Positions 9,609 through 19,223 are shown, counted from the stretch's first letter. The stretch: 64,000 nt of DNA from Solihabitans fulvus (GCF_008386585.1 NZ_VUOB01000076.1:31888-95887), one strand, 5' to 3'. Numbers and translations are program-made. Notes: a model not told the origin generated them from the sequence alone.

Positions 9609-9644
9609 ATCGGCCTCGCCACGGCGCAGAGTGGCGAGGCCGAT
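9609..9644 (-). terminator. Perfect 14-bp hairpin after the xylanase gene
   Basis: ATCGGCCTCGCCAC (9609-9622) and its exact complement (9631-9644) flank an 8-base loop, about 53 bases past the GH10 stop on the - strand. It separates the xylanase transcript from the GH5 gene downstream. Confidence 0.75.
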
Positions 9645-9696
9645 CCATCCGGCGCTGTCCGCACAGCGCTGTGCGGCGCACACCGAAGCCGTCCGG

Positions 9697-11046
9697 TCAG
9701 GTGGCCGCGCAGGCGGGGCTCGGCGCGCTGTTGGCGCCGTTCCACGTCGCCAGGAACCCGAACGTGGTGCTCGCGCCGGCGGCGACCGTGCCGTTGTAGC
9801 CGGCGTTCTTCGCGGTGACCGCAGCCCCGTCAGCCGTGACGGACGCGTTCCACGACGAGGTGATCCGCTGTCCGTCCGCGAACGTCCAGGTCACGGTCCA
9901 GCCGTTGATCGCGCTGCTGCCCGCCGTGATCTGCGCCTCGCCCTGGAAACCGCCCGGCCACTGGTTGACGATCTGGTATGTCGCGGCGCAGGTTCCCTGG
10001 CCCGGCGGGGGTGGCGTTACGGTGCCACCGTAGGCCTTGACCAACGAGTCGTACGCGGGCTTCGACTGGAAGTTCTCGTCGAAGGGCAGGGCAGCGCCCT
10101 GGCCGGGGAACGTGGACGGGATCCACGAGTACTTGTCCGACAGGCCCCACGTGGTGATGCCGACGCATCCCGTCACCGTGAGACACGCGTTGGCGACGGT
10201 GGCGTAGTCCGTCGCCTGCGTGGCCAGCTTGTCCGGGGTGGCGGGTGTGTTCATGCGGACGTCCAGCTCGGTGATCGCGACCTCCACTCCAAGGTCGACG
10301 AACCGCTGGATGTTCTGCTGCATCGAACTGGGCACCTGGCCGAGGATCAGGTGCGCCTGTAGGCCGACGCCGTCGATCGGCACGCCCTGCTGCTTGAACG
10401 ACTTGACCATGGCGTAGACGGCGTCGCTCTTCGCGCCGATGCCGTCGGTGTTGTAGTCGTTGTAGTAGAGCTTCGCGCCAGGGTCGACCGCATGGGTCGC
10501 GCGGAACGCGTCCGCGATGTAGCCGTCGCCCAGTTTCTGCTCCCAGAACGACTGCCGGCGGGTGCCGTCGTCGTTGAAGGCCTCGTTGACGACGTCCCAC
10601 GAGTACAGCTTGCCCTTGTAGTGCGTGACTTCGGTGTTGATGTGGTTGAGCATCGCCTGGCGCAGGTCGCTCGCGCCCAGGTTCTGTACCCAGCTGGGCG
10701 CCTGACTGTGCCAGACCAGGGTGTGGCCGCGCACCCGCTGGTTCGCCGCGGCCGCCGACGCCACGAGCGAGTCTGCCGGGCCGAAGTTGAACTGCCCTGG
10801 GTTGGGTTCGGTGGTGTCCCACTTCATCTCGTTGCCCGGCGTCAGCATGTTCGCTTCCCGCGCGCCCAACGCCTTGTACGTGGCGTCGTTCCACTCTCCG
10901 ACCGTGGCCGCCGTGCCGAAGTAGACGCCTTTCGCCGCGGCCAGGTCTCGCAGGCCGGTCGCCGCATCGGCCTGCGGGACCCGGCCGGACGGCAGGAGGA
11001 GTACGGCGGCGACAGCAGCGACGGCAAAAACAGAACTGTGTCTCAT
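9697..11046 (-). CDS. Secreted GH10 endo-1,4-beta-xylanase with C-terminal CBM2
   Basis: 449 residues: signal peptide (1 to about 28), GH10 barrel (about 30-340), a short Pro-rich linker (PPPPGQG) and a CBM2 (about 352-449) starting at a Cys and ending PACAAT. Acid/base Glu155 (WDVVNEAF) and nucleophile Glu260 (ITELDV) are intact, as is the substrate-binding GHTLVWHSQ. It cuts the xylan backbone outside the cell, feeding the xylo-oligosaccharide importer encoded beside it. A perfect TGGGAGCGCTCCCA box lies at 11115-11128, which indicates CebR/CelR-type repression relieved by cello-oligosaccharides rather than by the local LacI proteins. Confidence 0.96.
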   Translation of the reverse strand: MRHSSVFAVAAVAAVLLLPSGRVPQADAATGLRDLAAAKGVYFGTAATVGEWNDATYKALGAREANMLTPGNEMKWDTTEPNPGQFNFGPADSLVASAAAANQRVRGHTLVWHSQAPSWVQNLGASDLRQAMLNHINTEVTHYKGKLYSWDVVNEAFNDDGTRRQSFWEQKLGDGYIADAFRATHAVDPGAKLYYNDYNTDGIGAKSDAVYAMVKSFKQQGVPIDGVGLQAHLILGQVPSSMQQNIQRFVDLGVEVAITELDVRMNTPATPDKLATQATDYATVANACLTVTGCVGITTWGLSDKYSWIPSTFPGQGAALPFDENFQSKPAYDSLVKAYGGTVTPPPPGQGTCAATYQIVNQWPGGFQGEAQITAGSSAINGWTVTWTFADGQRITSSWNASVTADGAAVTAKNAGYNGTVAAGASTTFGFLATWNGANSAPSPACAAT

Positions 11047-11114
11047 GACTCACCTCACTGTGGCATGACTACAGTGGATGCTCGCCAGACGTTGTACCGC
11101 AGGGCATTCCTGTC

Positions 11115-11128
11115 TGGGAGCGCTCCCA
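11115..11128. promoter_or_regulatory. CebR/CelR-type operator TGGGAGCGCTCCCA
   Basis: A perfect 14-bp palindrome, extended to 16 by flanking C/G, 69 bases upstream of the xylanase start. It is identical to the operator described for CelR/CebR cellulase regulators in actinobacteria. Further copies occur at 40827, 62080 and 62148. Confidence 0.9.
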
Positions 11129-11188
11129 GTATGGAACTGTATCCGGTTGTCCCGATGACGAAACACCACCAACCGGGCCAACCAGCGG

Positions 11189-12688
11189 TCACGCGTGGTA
11201 CTCGAACCACCCGAAGTCGGCAACGGACTCGCTGAGCAGACCGAGGGCGCTGGCGTACATCCCGATGTAGACACCGGTGAACCCGCCGGCGACCGGGGTG
11301 CTCAACATCCGGCCGTCCACCGGCGGCCCCACCGGCCGCCACTGCCCCGGCTCGATCGCGTACACGGCCTGGTAGGACTGTCCTTGGGCCTCGAAGCCGA
11401 GATACGTCCGCGCGCCGGCGGCATCGACCTCGGCGAGTGTCTCGTCGACACCGCCCTGTCGGCAAGACAGCACGATCCGGTCCTTGGCGCGGACCAACAG
11501 CACGTGGAAGTCGTTGTTCTGCAACAACGCCAGCCCCGCGCGCTCGTTGTCACCGGCCGGCTGGAACTCCAGCACGCATCGGGCGGTGAACGTCATGTGT
11601 TGCTGGCGCCTGCCGACGAAGGCCGGCGCGGCCGGTTCTGCCAGGGTCTCGGGCCGCAGCCGCAGCCGCAGGAAACCCGGCCGTTCGGTCAGCGAGTACA
11701 CCGGTTCCTCTGGCGTGCGCAGGACGTTCCACTCTTGACCCAGCTCCGGCCGGTCGAAGTGGTCGCACACCGAACCGGTCAGGTCCGGCGCGGTCTCGTC
11801 CGGCGGCAGCGGGTCGAACAGCGGCCAGCCGTCCTCCCAGCGCACCCGGGTCAGGAACGTCTCCCTGCCCAGGTTGTAGAAGTAGCCGCCGTACGGTCGC
11901 ATCGCCAGGAACACGGCCCACCACTGGTCGGACTCGTCACGCACGAGATCGGCGTGCCCGACGCCGACGATCGGATGGTCCCGACCAAGATGTCGGTGGC
12001 TGAACACGGGATTGCGCGGCGATCCGACGTACGGACCGGTGACCGACTCGGCGCGCGCGACAACCACGGCGTGGTCGATGTCGGTGCCGCCCTCGGCGCA
12101 CACCAGCACATACCGCCCGTCCACCTTGTACAGATGCGGTCCCTCGGCCCAGACGGCGTCCCGCATCGCGCCGTGCCAGATCACCCACTCCCGACCGGTC
12201 AGTGCCATGGTGGCCAGGTCGAGCTCCCGCAGCCACACCTCGGTCTGCCCGGGATATCCGTCCGCCACCTCGCGGCATCCGGTGAGCCACGCGCGTCCGT
12301 CGTCGAAGGACAGCGACGGATCGAACCCCTTGGCCTCGGGCAGCCAGTGCGGCTGTGACCAAGGCCCGGCCGGATCCGTTGCGGTGACGACGAAGTTGCC
12401 CTGCTCGCGGTCGCCGTCGACGAGCGTGCACACGACGTAGAAGACGCCGTCGTGATACCGGATGGTGGGCGCGTAGAGACCGCCGGAGCAGCGGATGCCC
12501 TCCAGCGAGACCTGGTCCGTCCGGTCGAGCACGTGCCCGATCTGCCGCCAGTGCACCAGGTCGCGGCTGTGGTGGACCGGCAGCGCCGGGAAGTACTCGA
12601 AGCTGGAGTTCACCAGGTAGAAGTCGCTGCCCACCCGGCACACCGAGGGGTCCGGGTAGCACCCTGGCAACACTGGGTCGAGGGTCAT
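11189..12688 (-). CDS. GH43 beta-xylosidase (cytoplasmic)
   Basis: 499 residues, GH43 with the C-terminal beta-sandwich domain (about 320-499). The triad is Asp13 (CYPDPSVC), Asp123 (GFDPSL) and Glu182 (WAEGPHLY). It lacks a signal peptide and hydrolyses imported xylo-oligosaccharides, possibly releasing arabinose side groups. The ATG at 12688 overlaps the stop of the upstream permease (ATGA), making it the last gene of the binding protein-permease-permease-GH43 operon. It is a clear paralog of the GH43 at 3974 (shared SSFEYFP and HSxDLVHW blocks). Confidence 0.93.
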   Translation of the reverse strand: MTLDPVLPGCYPDPSVCRVGSDFYLVNSSFEYFPALPVHHSRDLVHWRQIGHVLDRTDQVSLEGIRCSGGLYAPTIRYHDGVFYVVCTLVDGDREQGNFVVTATDPAGPWSQPHWLPEAKGFDPSLSFDDGRAWLTGCREVADGYPGQTEVWLRELDLATMALTGREWVIWHGAMRDAVWAEGPHLYKVDGRYVLVCAEGGTDIDHAVVVARAESVTGPYVGSPRNPVFSHRHLGRDHPIVGVGHADLVRDESDQWWAVFLAMRPYGGYFYNLGRETFLTRVRWEDGWPLFDPLPPDETAPDLTGSVCDHFDRPELGQEWNVLRTPEEPVYSLTERPGFLRLRLRPETLAEPAAPAFVGRRQQHMTFTARCVLEFQPAGDNERAGLALLQNNDFHVLLVRAKDRIVLSCRQGGVDETLAEVDAAGARTYLGFEAQGQSYQAVYAIEPGQWRPVGPPVDGRMLSTPVAGGFTGVYIGMYASALGLLSESVADFGWFEYHA

Positions 12689-13509
12689 CCCTTCACCGAC
12701 CCGGTCAGGCCGCCGACGATCCGCCGTTCCGCGAGCACGAAGAACCCGAGCGCGGGCAGCATCGACAGCGCGGTGAACGCGAAGATCCTTGCGGTGTCCT
12801 GGGTGTACTGCGCCTGGAACGCCGTCACGCCAAGCGGCAGCGTGAAGTTCTGCGACTCGTTGAACACCAGGAACGGCAGCTGGTAGGCGTTCCAGCTGGT
12901 GACGAACGCCAGCACGGTCACCGTGGTGAGCGCGGGCACCGACAGCGGCAGCAGGATGCGCCAGAAGAATCCCAGCCTGCTGGTGCCGTCCAGCACGGCG
13001 GCCTCCTCCACCTCCGCCGGTATCGAGTGCATGAACGGTCGCAGGATGACGATGGTGATCGCCAGCGAGAACGCCGCCTCCGGGATCGCCACACCGAACG
13101 GGTTCTCCAGCATGCCCAGCTGCCGGAGCAGCAGGTACAGCGGCAGGCTCGCCACACCGAGCGGGAACAACAGACCGAGCGTGAACAGCCCGTACACGGT
13201 CTCCCTGCCCCTGAAGGTGTATCGGGACAGGGCGAACGCGGCCATCGAACCAAGGCCGACCGCGAGGACGGTCGCGACCACGGCGATGAGCGCGCTGTTG
13301 CCCAGGAACCGCCAGAAGTTGGGCGAGCTCAGGATGAACGTGTAGTTGTCGAGCACCCACGGGTCGGGCAGCGCCGAGGGTGCCGCGTTGATCTGCGCCG
13401 TGGTCCGGAAGCCACCGACCACCACGAACAGGATCGGCACCACGGTGATCCCCACGATCAGAACCGCCGCGAGGTACGCGAAGGAGTTCCTGGGTCGCAC
13501 CGGGCTCAC
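12685..13509 (-). CDS. Carbohydrate ABC transporter permease (CUT1, MalG type)
   Basis: 274 residues with six predicted membrane segments and the EAA loop EEAAVLDGTSRLGFFWRILLP near residues 185-205. The GTG start at 13509 overlaps the previous permease's stop (GTGA), so the two are translationally coupled. It forms the membrane channel of a xylo-oligosaccharide importer with the permease at 13506 and the lipoprotein at 14495. No ATPase is encoded nearby; in actinobacteria such systems use the shared ATPase MsiK, which is assumed here. Confidence 0.93.
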   Translation of the reverse strand: MSPVRPRNSFAYLAAVLIVGITVVPILFVVVGGFRTTAQINAAPSALPDPWVLDNYTFILSSPNFWRFLGNSALIAVVATVLAVGLGSMAAFALSRYTFRGRETVYGLFTLGLLFPLGVASLPLYLLLRQLGMLENPFGVAIPEAAFSLAITIVILRPFMHSIPAEVEEAAVLDGTSRLGFFWRILLPLSVPALTTVTVLAFVTSWNAYQLPFLVFNESQNFTLPLGVTAFQAQYTQDTARIFAFTALSMLPALGFFVLAERRIVGGLTGSVKG

Positions 13510-14498
13510 CCGGCCAGCCGCGTCATCGCGCCCTCGGTGTCCCTGCGCAGCGCGAAACGCTGGTACAGCAGGGCGAACACGAAGCAGATGACGAAGAGGA
13601 TCACGGCGACCGCGCTGCCGTAGCCGAACTCGTAGCGCTTGAAGCCGTGGTCGATGAGGTAGGTCGCCATGGTGGTGGACGCGTTCGCCGGCCCGCCGAG
13701 GGTCATGATCCACACCACCTCGAACAGCTGTAGCGATCCGATGACCGACAGGAAGATCCACACCCGGATGGTCGGCCCGAGCAGCGGCAGCAGCACGTGT
13801 CGGGTCGCCTGCCAGGCGCCCGCGCCGTCCAGCGCCGCGGCCTCCCGCAGTTCGGGAGGGATGCCCTGCAACCCGGCGAGCAGCAGGATGATCCCGAACC
13901 CGATGTACTTCCACGTGATCACGACGAACAACGTGTAGAGCACGATGTCCGGGTCGGCCAGCCACTGGTGAACCAGCCCGCCGAGGCCGACCGACCGCAG
14001 CGAGGTGTCGACGAACCCCTTGGGCTGCAACAGGAGCAACCAGATCACCGCGGACGTCGCCTCGGCAAGCACGTACGGCGCGAACACCACGAGGCGCAGC
14101 AGCGCCCTGCCGCGCAGGCGCCGGTTGAGCAGCAGCGCCATACCGACGCTGAGCGGCAGCTGGATCACCAGCGACAGGGCGACGATGATCAGGTTGTGCG
14201 TGACCGCCTGCTGGAAGACCTTTCCGGTCAGGGCCTGCACGTAGTTGTCCAGCCCGACGAACTTCTGTAGCGAGCCGAAGCCGGTCCAGTCGTAGACGCT
14301 GTAGTAGCCGGCGACCCCGATCGGCACCAGCACGAACCCGACGAACAGCAGCAGCGCGGGACCAAGCAACAGCACGAGTTCCAGCCGCTTGCGGGTGCTG
14401 CCGGGACGTCGGGCCGTCCGGGCCACTGCCGCCCGGACCGGCCCTGCGGTCACCGCCACGGGTTCGTCCCGCGCGCTGGTGGCCACCTCCCGCATCAT
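13506..14498 (-). CDS. Carbohydrate ABC transporter permease (CUT1, MalF type)
   Basis: 330 residues. A charged N-terminal extension of about 45 residues (ARRPGSTRKR) precedes six membrane segments; the EAA loop reads REAAALDGAGAWQATRHVLLP. The ATG at 14498 overlaps the binding-protein stop (ATGATG); a second ATG three bases later is also possible. It is the partner of the permease at 12685. Its best-supported role is uptake of xylobiose or longer xylo-oligosaccharides, inferred from the GH43, GH3 and xylanase neighbours. Confidence 0.93.
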   Translation of the reverse strand: MMREVATSARDEPVAVTAGPVRAAVARTARRPGSTRKRLELVLLLGPALLLFVGFVLVPIGVAGYYSVYDWTGFGSLQKFVGLDNYVQALTGKVFQQAVTHNLIIVALSLVIQLPLSVGMALLLNRRLRGRALLRLVVFAPYVLAEATSAVIWLLLLQPKGFVDTSLRSVGLGGLVHQWLADPDIVLYTLFVVITWKYIGFGIILLLAGLQGIPPELREAAALDGAGAWQATRHVLLPLLGPTIRVWIFLSVIGSLQLFEVVWIMTLGGPANASTTMATYLIDHGFKRYEFGYGSAVAVILFVICFVFALLYQRFALRRDTEGAMTRLAG

Positions 14499-15769
14499 CG
14501 GCCCCCGGTGGCCGCGTTGTTGACGGCGTCGATGACGCTGTGCGCGTCGCCCTTGCCGGCGAAGAGGTTCGCGGCGGCGTCGTCGAGCGCCTGTCCCACT
14601 GCCGTGGGGAACGCGATGTCGAAGTAGGTCTGCGTGTAGGGCGCCTTCTGGACCTGCTCCACCGCCGCCTTCGCGCCCGCGCTGCTGAGCGCCGCCGCGG
14701 CGTCCGGGTTCACCGGCAGGCCCACGCCGGCCGCGGCCAGCTTCTTCTGCACGTCGACGGACGTCAGGTACTTGAGGAAGTCGACGCACGCCGGCGGGGC
14801 CTTGGTGGTGCAGGAGAACCCGTCGCCGCCACCCAGCATCGCGGCCTGGTCGCCCTTGCCGCCCGGCACGGACGGGAACGGGAACCAGCCGACCTTGTCG
14901 GCGAAGGCCTTGTCCTCGGTCAGCGGGGCCATGGTGGCCGGCTGCCAGTCGCCCTGTAGCTCCATGGCGGCCTGGCCGCCCGCGATCATGCCGGCCGAAC
15001 TGCCCGCGCCCTGCTGGGCCGGGGTACCGAGGAAGGCCTCCTGGAACGGGTTGGTGCCCAGCAGCGCCTTCACGTCCTCGCCCGCCTTCTGGTAGCACGG
15101 GTCGTCGAGCTTGACCGTCTTGACCGAGGCGGCGAGCGCGTCCTTGCCGCATTCGCGTACCGCGAAGTAGCTCCAGTAGAAGGCGTCCGGCCACCGGTCC
15201 TTGCCGCCGATCGCGATCGGCACGATCCCGGCCGCCCGCAGCTTCGCCACGGTCGCGTTCAGGTCGTCCAGCGTGGCCGGGACGGTGACGCCGGCCTTGG
15301 TGAACAGGTCTTTGCGGTACCAGAAGCCGACGGCGTGCCGGACGTAGGGCAGGCCGTACTGCTTGCCGCCCACCTGCCAGCCCTCCGCGACCGGGCCGAG
15401 CAGGCCGCTGGTCTGGCTGGTGATGTCCATGACCTTGCCCGAGGTGACCTGGCTGGCCAGGTTGCCACCGCCCCACTGCTGGTAGAGGTCCGGCGGACTG
15501 TCGGACTGGAGCGCGAGGGGGACCTTCGTCTGGAACTGCTCGTTCTGGATCGGCTCGACCTTGAACGACACGTTCGGATGGGCGGCGTGGTAGTCGTCGG
15601 CCACTTGCTGCCACAGGCTCTTGAGCGGCTCGCTTGAGCCGTTGTGCCACCAGGTCATCGTCACCGGACCGTTCGGGTCTGCGGCGGGTTTGTCACTGCC
15701 GCTACAGGCGGCGGTGACTAACGCGGCGGCGATGACGATGGCGGCGGCGACGGTTCGGACACGGCGCAT
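14495..15769 (-). CDS. Extracellular sugar-binding lipoprotein of a CUT1 ABC transporter
   Basis: 424 residues with a lipoprotein signal (VTAAC, lipidated Cys22) and an SBP type-1 fold: MTWWHNGSSEPLK at the N-terminus, DLYQQWGGGN near residue 95 and a later QGDW motif. It is tethered to the membrane and delivers oligosaccharide to the two permeases that follow with four-base overlaps. It is transcribed away from the LacI gene at 15892, with a palindromic operator (15854-15867) between them, so the operon is probably repressed by that LacI and induced by xylo-oligosaccharide, as in the bxlEFG systems of Streptomyces. Confidence 0.93.
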   Translation of the reverse strand: MRRVRTVAAAIVIAAALVTAACSGSDKPAADPNGPVTMTWWHNGSSEPLKSLWQQVADDYHAAHPNVSFKVEPIQNEQFQTKVPLALQSDSPPDLYQQWGGGNLASQVTSGKVMDITSQTSGLLGPVAEGWQVGGKQYGLPYVRHAVGFWYRKDLFTKAGVTVPATLDDLNATVAKLRAAGIVPIAIGGKDRWPDAFYWSYFAVRECGKDALAASVKTVKLDDPCYQKAGEDVKALLGTNPFQEAFLGTPAQQGAGSSAGMIAGGQAAMELQGDWQPATMAPLTEDKAFADKVGWFPFPSVPGGKGDQAAMLGGGDGFSCTTKAPPACVDFLKYLTSVDVQKKLAAAGVGLPVNPDAAAALSSAGAKAAVEQVQKAPYTQTYFDIAFPTAVGQALDDAAANLFAGKGDAHSVIDAVNNAATGGR

Positions 15770-15853
15770 TGGTCCACTCCTGACAACGTCGGCGGAGCGT
15801 GGAAGTCCCCAAGGTGGGCACGAGTGTGCAGCCGTGGAAACATCGGTGTCAAT

Positions 15854-15884
15854 CGTTGTCGATAACGTTTCACATCGCTATCTT
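15854..15884. promoter_or_regulatory. LacI operator and putative promoter of the divergent xylo-oligosaccharide locus
   Basis: CGTTGTCGATAACG (15854-15867) is a palindrome with one symmetric mismatch pair, typical of LacI operators. It overlaps a possible -35 (TTGTCG, 15856-15861) that is 17 bases from a possible -10 (TATCTT, 15879-15884). That -10 lies seven bases before the GTG of the LacI gene at 15892, which suggests an autoregulated, leaderless transcript. Confidence 0.6.
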
Positions 15885-15891
15885 GAGCCCT

Positions 15892-16920
15892 GTGCTCCCG
15901 AGTTCCCGTGTCACCATCCGCGACGTCGCCGCCAGGGCGGGAGTCTCGATCGCCACCGTGTCGAAGGTGATCAACCAGCGCTACGGCGTCGCCGAGGAGA
16001 CCAATGCCCGCGTGCTCGCGGTGATCGAGGAGCTGGGCTACGAGGCCAGCCTCGTCGCCCAGAGCCTGCGCAACCGCCGGACGAACGTGATCGGCATTCT
16101 GGTCGCCGACCTGGAGCCGTTCAGCACGGAACTGCTGAAGGGCACGGCCGACGCGATCCGCGGCACCGGCTACGAGCTGGTGATCTACTCCGCAGGCGGC
16201 CGAACCAGCGACCACGTCGGTTGGGAGCGCCGGTACCTGTCCCGACTCAGCGGCACCCTGATCGACGGCGCCGTCCTGGTCACTCCCACGGTGACCGACG
16301 TGCGCTACGACGCCCCGATCGTCGCCGTCGACCCGCACACCGGCCCGTCCGACCTGCCCACGATCGACTCCGACAACCTGCACGGCGCTCGCCTCGCCAC
16401 CGAGCACCTGCTCGGCCTTGGGCACCGCCGGATCGGCATGCTCACCGGCCGCCCCGACCTCCAGTCGGCCCAACTGCGTGAGCAGGGCTACCGCGCCGCC
16501 ATGCACGACGCCGGTGTCCCGGTGGAGCCCGAGCTCGTGCAGGAGGGCGCGTACGACCCGGAGATCGCGGTGGACGCCGCCCGCCGACTGCTGGCCGGTC
16601 CCCTTCGCCCGACGGCCGTCTTCGCGGCAAACGACCTGTCGGCGATCGCGGCCATCGACGTGGCCAGGGACCTCGGCCTGCGGGTCCCTGAGGATCTGTC
16701 GGTGGTTGGTTTCGACAACGTGCCCGAGTCGGCACTGTGCACTCCCCCACTGACCACCGTGAACCAGCCGATCCGCCAGATGGGCCAGCGGGCGGTGGAA
16801 CTGCTGATCCAGCTCATCCGCGACGGGCAGGTGCCGTCCACGCACATCACGCTGGCCACGAAGCTCGTTGTCCGCCGGTCCACCCACTCCCCTGCGGAAC
16901 GGACGCCCCTTGACCATTGA
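15892..16920 (+). CDS. LacI-family regulator of the xylo-oligosaccharide locus
   Basis: 342 residues. The HTH VTIRDVAARAGVSIATVSKV begins at residue 7, directly after the GTG start at 15892; a longer frame opens at 15799 but would add 31 residues ahead of the HTH and run through the operator, so the short start is preferred. No clear ribosome site is seen, consistent with a leaderless message. The sensor domain ends with GFDNVPESALCTPPLTTVNQP, typical of LacI. The gene overlaps the GH3 start and is divergent from the transporter operon, so it most likely represses both in the absence of xylo-oligosaccharide. Confidence 0.93.
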   Translation: MLPSSRVTIRDVAARAGVSIATVSKVINQRYGVAEETNARVLAVIEELGYEASLVAQSLRNRRTNVIGILVADLEPFSTELLKGTADAIRGTGYELVIYSAGGRTSDHVGWERRYLSRLSGTLIDGAVLVTPTVTDVRYDAPIVAVDPHTGPSDLPTIDSDNLHGARLATEHLLGLGHRRIGMLTGRPDLQSAQLREQGYRAAMHDAGVPVEPELVQEGAYDPEIAVDAARRLLAGPLRPTAVFAANDLSAIAAIDVARDLGLRVPEDLSVVGFDNVPESALCTPPLTTVNQPIRQMGQRAVELLIQLIRDGQVPSTHITLATKLVVRRSTHSPAERTPLDH

Positions 16921-19195
16921 TGATCGAGTCAGCGCCGAGATCTGGCGGGACCCGGCGGTCTCCGCCGCCGAACGGGTCGGCGACCTGATGGCCCGGATGT
17001 CCGTGCGGGAGAAGGTCGCCCAGCTGTCCGGGGTGTGGGTGGGCATCGACGCCGCAGGCGACGTGGCTCCACACCAGCACGAGCAGGCGTCCGCACCGGA
17101 CTGGGACGCGCTTGTCCCCTTCGGTGTCGGACAGCTCACCCGCCCCTTCGGCACCGCGCCCGTCGACCCGGCCGACGGTGCCGCCGCGGTCGCCCGCAGC
17201 CAGCAGCAGATCATGGCGGCCGGCCGGTTCGGGATTCCGGCGGTGGTGCACGAGGAGTGCCTCACCGGGCTGGCGGCGTGGCAGGCCACCGTCTACCCGT
17301 CCCCGCTGTGCTGGGGCGCCACGTTCGACCCCGACCTCGTGGAGCGGATGGCGGCGAGCATCGGCCGGACCATGCGGGCACTTGGTGTGCACCAGGGACT
17401 GGCGCCGGTTCTGGACGTCGCACGGGATCTGCGGTGGGGGCGGATCGAGGAGACCATCGGCGAGGACCCGCATCTGGTCGGCGTGATCGGGAGCGCGTAC
17501 GTGCGCGGCCTTGAGACGGCCGGTGTCGTGGCCACGCTGAAGCATTTCGTCGGCTATTCCGCGTCGCGCGGCGGGCGCAACCTGGCTCCGGTGTCCATCG
17601 GTCCCCGCGAGATCGCCGACGTGCTCCTGCCGCCGTTCGAGATGGCGCTGCGAGCCGGCGCGCGGTCGGTGATGAACGCGTACGTGGACATCGACGGAGT
17701 CCCGGTGGCCGCCGACCCCCAGGTGCTGACCGAGGTGTTGCGGAACGCGTACGGCTTCACCGGAACGGTCGTCGCCGACTACTTCTCCGTGTCCTTCCTG
17801 AGCAGCCTGCACGGCGTGGCCGGATCGCCCGCCGACGCCGCCGGGCTGGCCCTGGCCGCCGGGATCGACGTCGAACTGCCCACCGTCGACTGTTACGGCC
17901 CCGCACTGGCGGAGGCGGTGGAACGCGGTGACGTGGACATCACCCTGGTCGATCGCGCGCTCGAACGGGTGCTGCGGCAGAAGTGCGAACTCGGCCTGCT
18001 GGATCCCGGCTGGTCGCCCGAACCGCCCGGCGTGGTCGACCTCGACGACCGCGCCCTGGCCCGCGAGGTGGCTCGCGAGTCGATAGTCCTGTTGAGCAAC
18101 AACGGAATCCTGCCGCTGCGCCCGGGAAAGAGGATCGCGCTCGTCGGGCCGCGAGCCGCCGAGAGCAGCGCCATGCTCGGCTGCTACTCGTTCCCGATGC
18201 ACGTGGGCGTGCACCATCCGGACGTGCCGATGGGCATCGACGTGCCCACCGTGCTCGACGCGTTGCGACCGGACCACGACGTGACCCACGCCCAGGGTTG
18301 TCCGGTGGTCGGCGGGGATGACGAGGGCATCGCCGCCGCGGTGGACGTCGCGCGGGACGCCGACGTGTGCGTCGCCGTGCTGGGCGACCAGGCTGGGCTG
18401 TTCGGCGGAGGCACGTCCGGGGAGGGCTGCGACGCGACTGACCTGCGGCTGCCCGGCCGGCAGGAGGAGCTTCTCGAGGCCCTGCTCGGCACGGGCACCC
18501 CGGTGGTTCTGGTGCTGCTGACCGGCCGGCCCTACGAGCTGTCCCGACAGATCGACCGGCTCGCCGCCGTGGTGTGCGGCTTCTTTCCCGGCCAGGAGGG
18601 CGGTCCCGCGCTCGCCGATGTCCTGAGTGGACGGACGAACCCGACCGGCCGGCTGCCGGTCAGCTTTCCCTCGGCGGGCGCGAACCAGCCGACCACCTAC
18701 CTGGCCGCGCCCCTTGGGCAGCGGGGGGAGGTCAGCACGGTCGACCCGACGCCGCTGTTCCCGTTCGGGCACGGACTGTCCTACGCGCCGGCCACCTGGC
18801 TGGACGTCACGGCGGACACCGAGTGGCCGACCGACGGCACCTGCCGACTCGTCGTGACCCTGACGAACCCGGCCACGATCAGCACGGCCGAGGTCGTCCA
18901 GATCTACCTGCACGACCCGGTCGCCGAGGTGGCCCGGCCGGTCCGGCAGCTGATCGGCGCCGTCCGGGTGAACCTGCCCGCAGGCTCCACTCGGACGGTG
19001 ACCGCGGACCTGCACGCCGACCTCGCCTCGTACACCGGACGGGCCGGAGGCCGGCAGGTCGACCCCGGCGCGGTCGAACTGCACGTCGGCGCGTCCAGTG
19101 CGGACATCCGGGCCGTGCTGCGGGTGACGATGGACGGACCGGTGCGCGCGGCGGGCCACGATCGGGTCACCCGCCCGGTGTTCTCCGAGACCTGA
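16910..19195 (+). CDS. GH3 beta-xylosidase / beta-glucosidase
   Basis: 761 residues from a TTG start at 16910 that overlaps the LacI stop by 11 bases; GGA at 16901-16903 is a modest ribosome site, and a TTG at 16868 is an alternative. The GH3 domains are complete: barrel with HEECLTG (114-120) and LKHFVGYSASRGGRN, nucleophile Asp290 in VVADYFSV, the (alpha/beta)6 sandwich, and a C-terminal Fn3-like domain. The HEECLTG pattern is frequent in beta-xylosidases. There is no signal peptide, so it acts on imported oligosaccharides, complementing the GH43 of the divergent operon. Glucosidase activity cannot be excluded. Confidence 0.9.
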   Translation: MTIDDRVSAEIWRDPAVSAAERVGDLMARMSVREKVAQLSGVWVGIDAAGDVAPHQHEQASAPDWDALVPFGVGQLTRPFGTAPVDPADGAAAVARSQQQIMAAGRFGIPAVVHEECLTGLAAWQATVYPSPLCWGATFDPDLVERMAASIGRTMRALGVHQGLAPVLDVARDLRWGRIEETIGEDPHLVGVIGSAYVRGLETAGVVATLKHFVGYSASRGGRNLAPVSIGPREIADVLLPPFEMALRAGARSVMNAYVDIDGVPVAADPQVLTEVLRNAYGFTGTVVADYFSVSFLSSLHGVAGSPADAAGLALAAGIDVELPTVDCYGPALAEAVERGDVDITLVDRALERVLRQKCELGLLDPGWSPEPPGVVDLDDRALAREVARESIVLLSNNGILPLRPGKRIALVGPRAAESSAMLGCYSFPMHVGVHHPDVPMGIDVPTVLDALRPDHDVTHAQGCPVVGGDDEGIAAAVDVARDADVCVAVLGDQAGLFGGGTSGEGCDATDLRLPGRQEELLEALLGTGTPVVLVLLTGRPYELSRQIDRLAAVVCGFFPGQEGGPALADVLSGRTNPTGRLPVSFPSAGANQPTTYLAAPLGQRGEVSTVDPTPLFPFGHGLSYAPATWLDVTADTEWPTDGTCRLVVTLTNPATISTAEVVQIYLHDPVAEVARPVRQLIGAVRVNLPAGSTRTVTADLHADLASYTGRAGGRQVDPGAVELHVGASSADIRAVLRVTMDGPVRAAGHDRVTRPVFSET

Positions 19196-19223
19196 ACGGT
19201 ACCGGGCGTTCACAGGTCACTGT

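Noticed and set aside
15799..15891. Upstream extension of the LacI gene at 15892
   Set aside because: It would put 31 extra residues before the HTH and code through the operator; no ribosome site or family similarity supports it.
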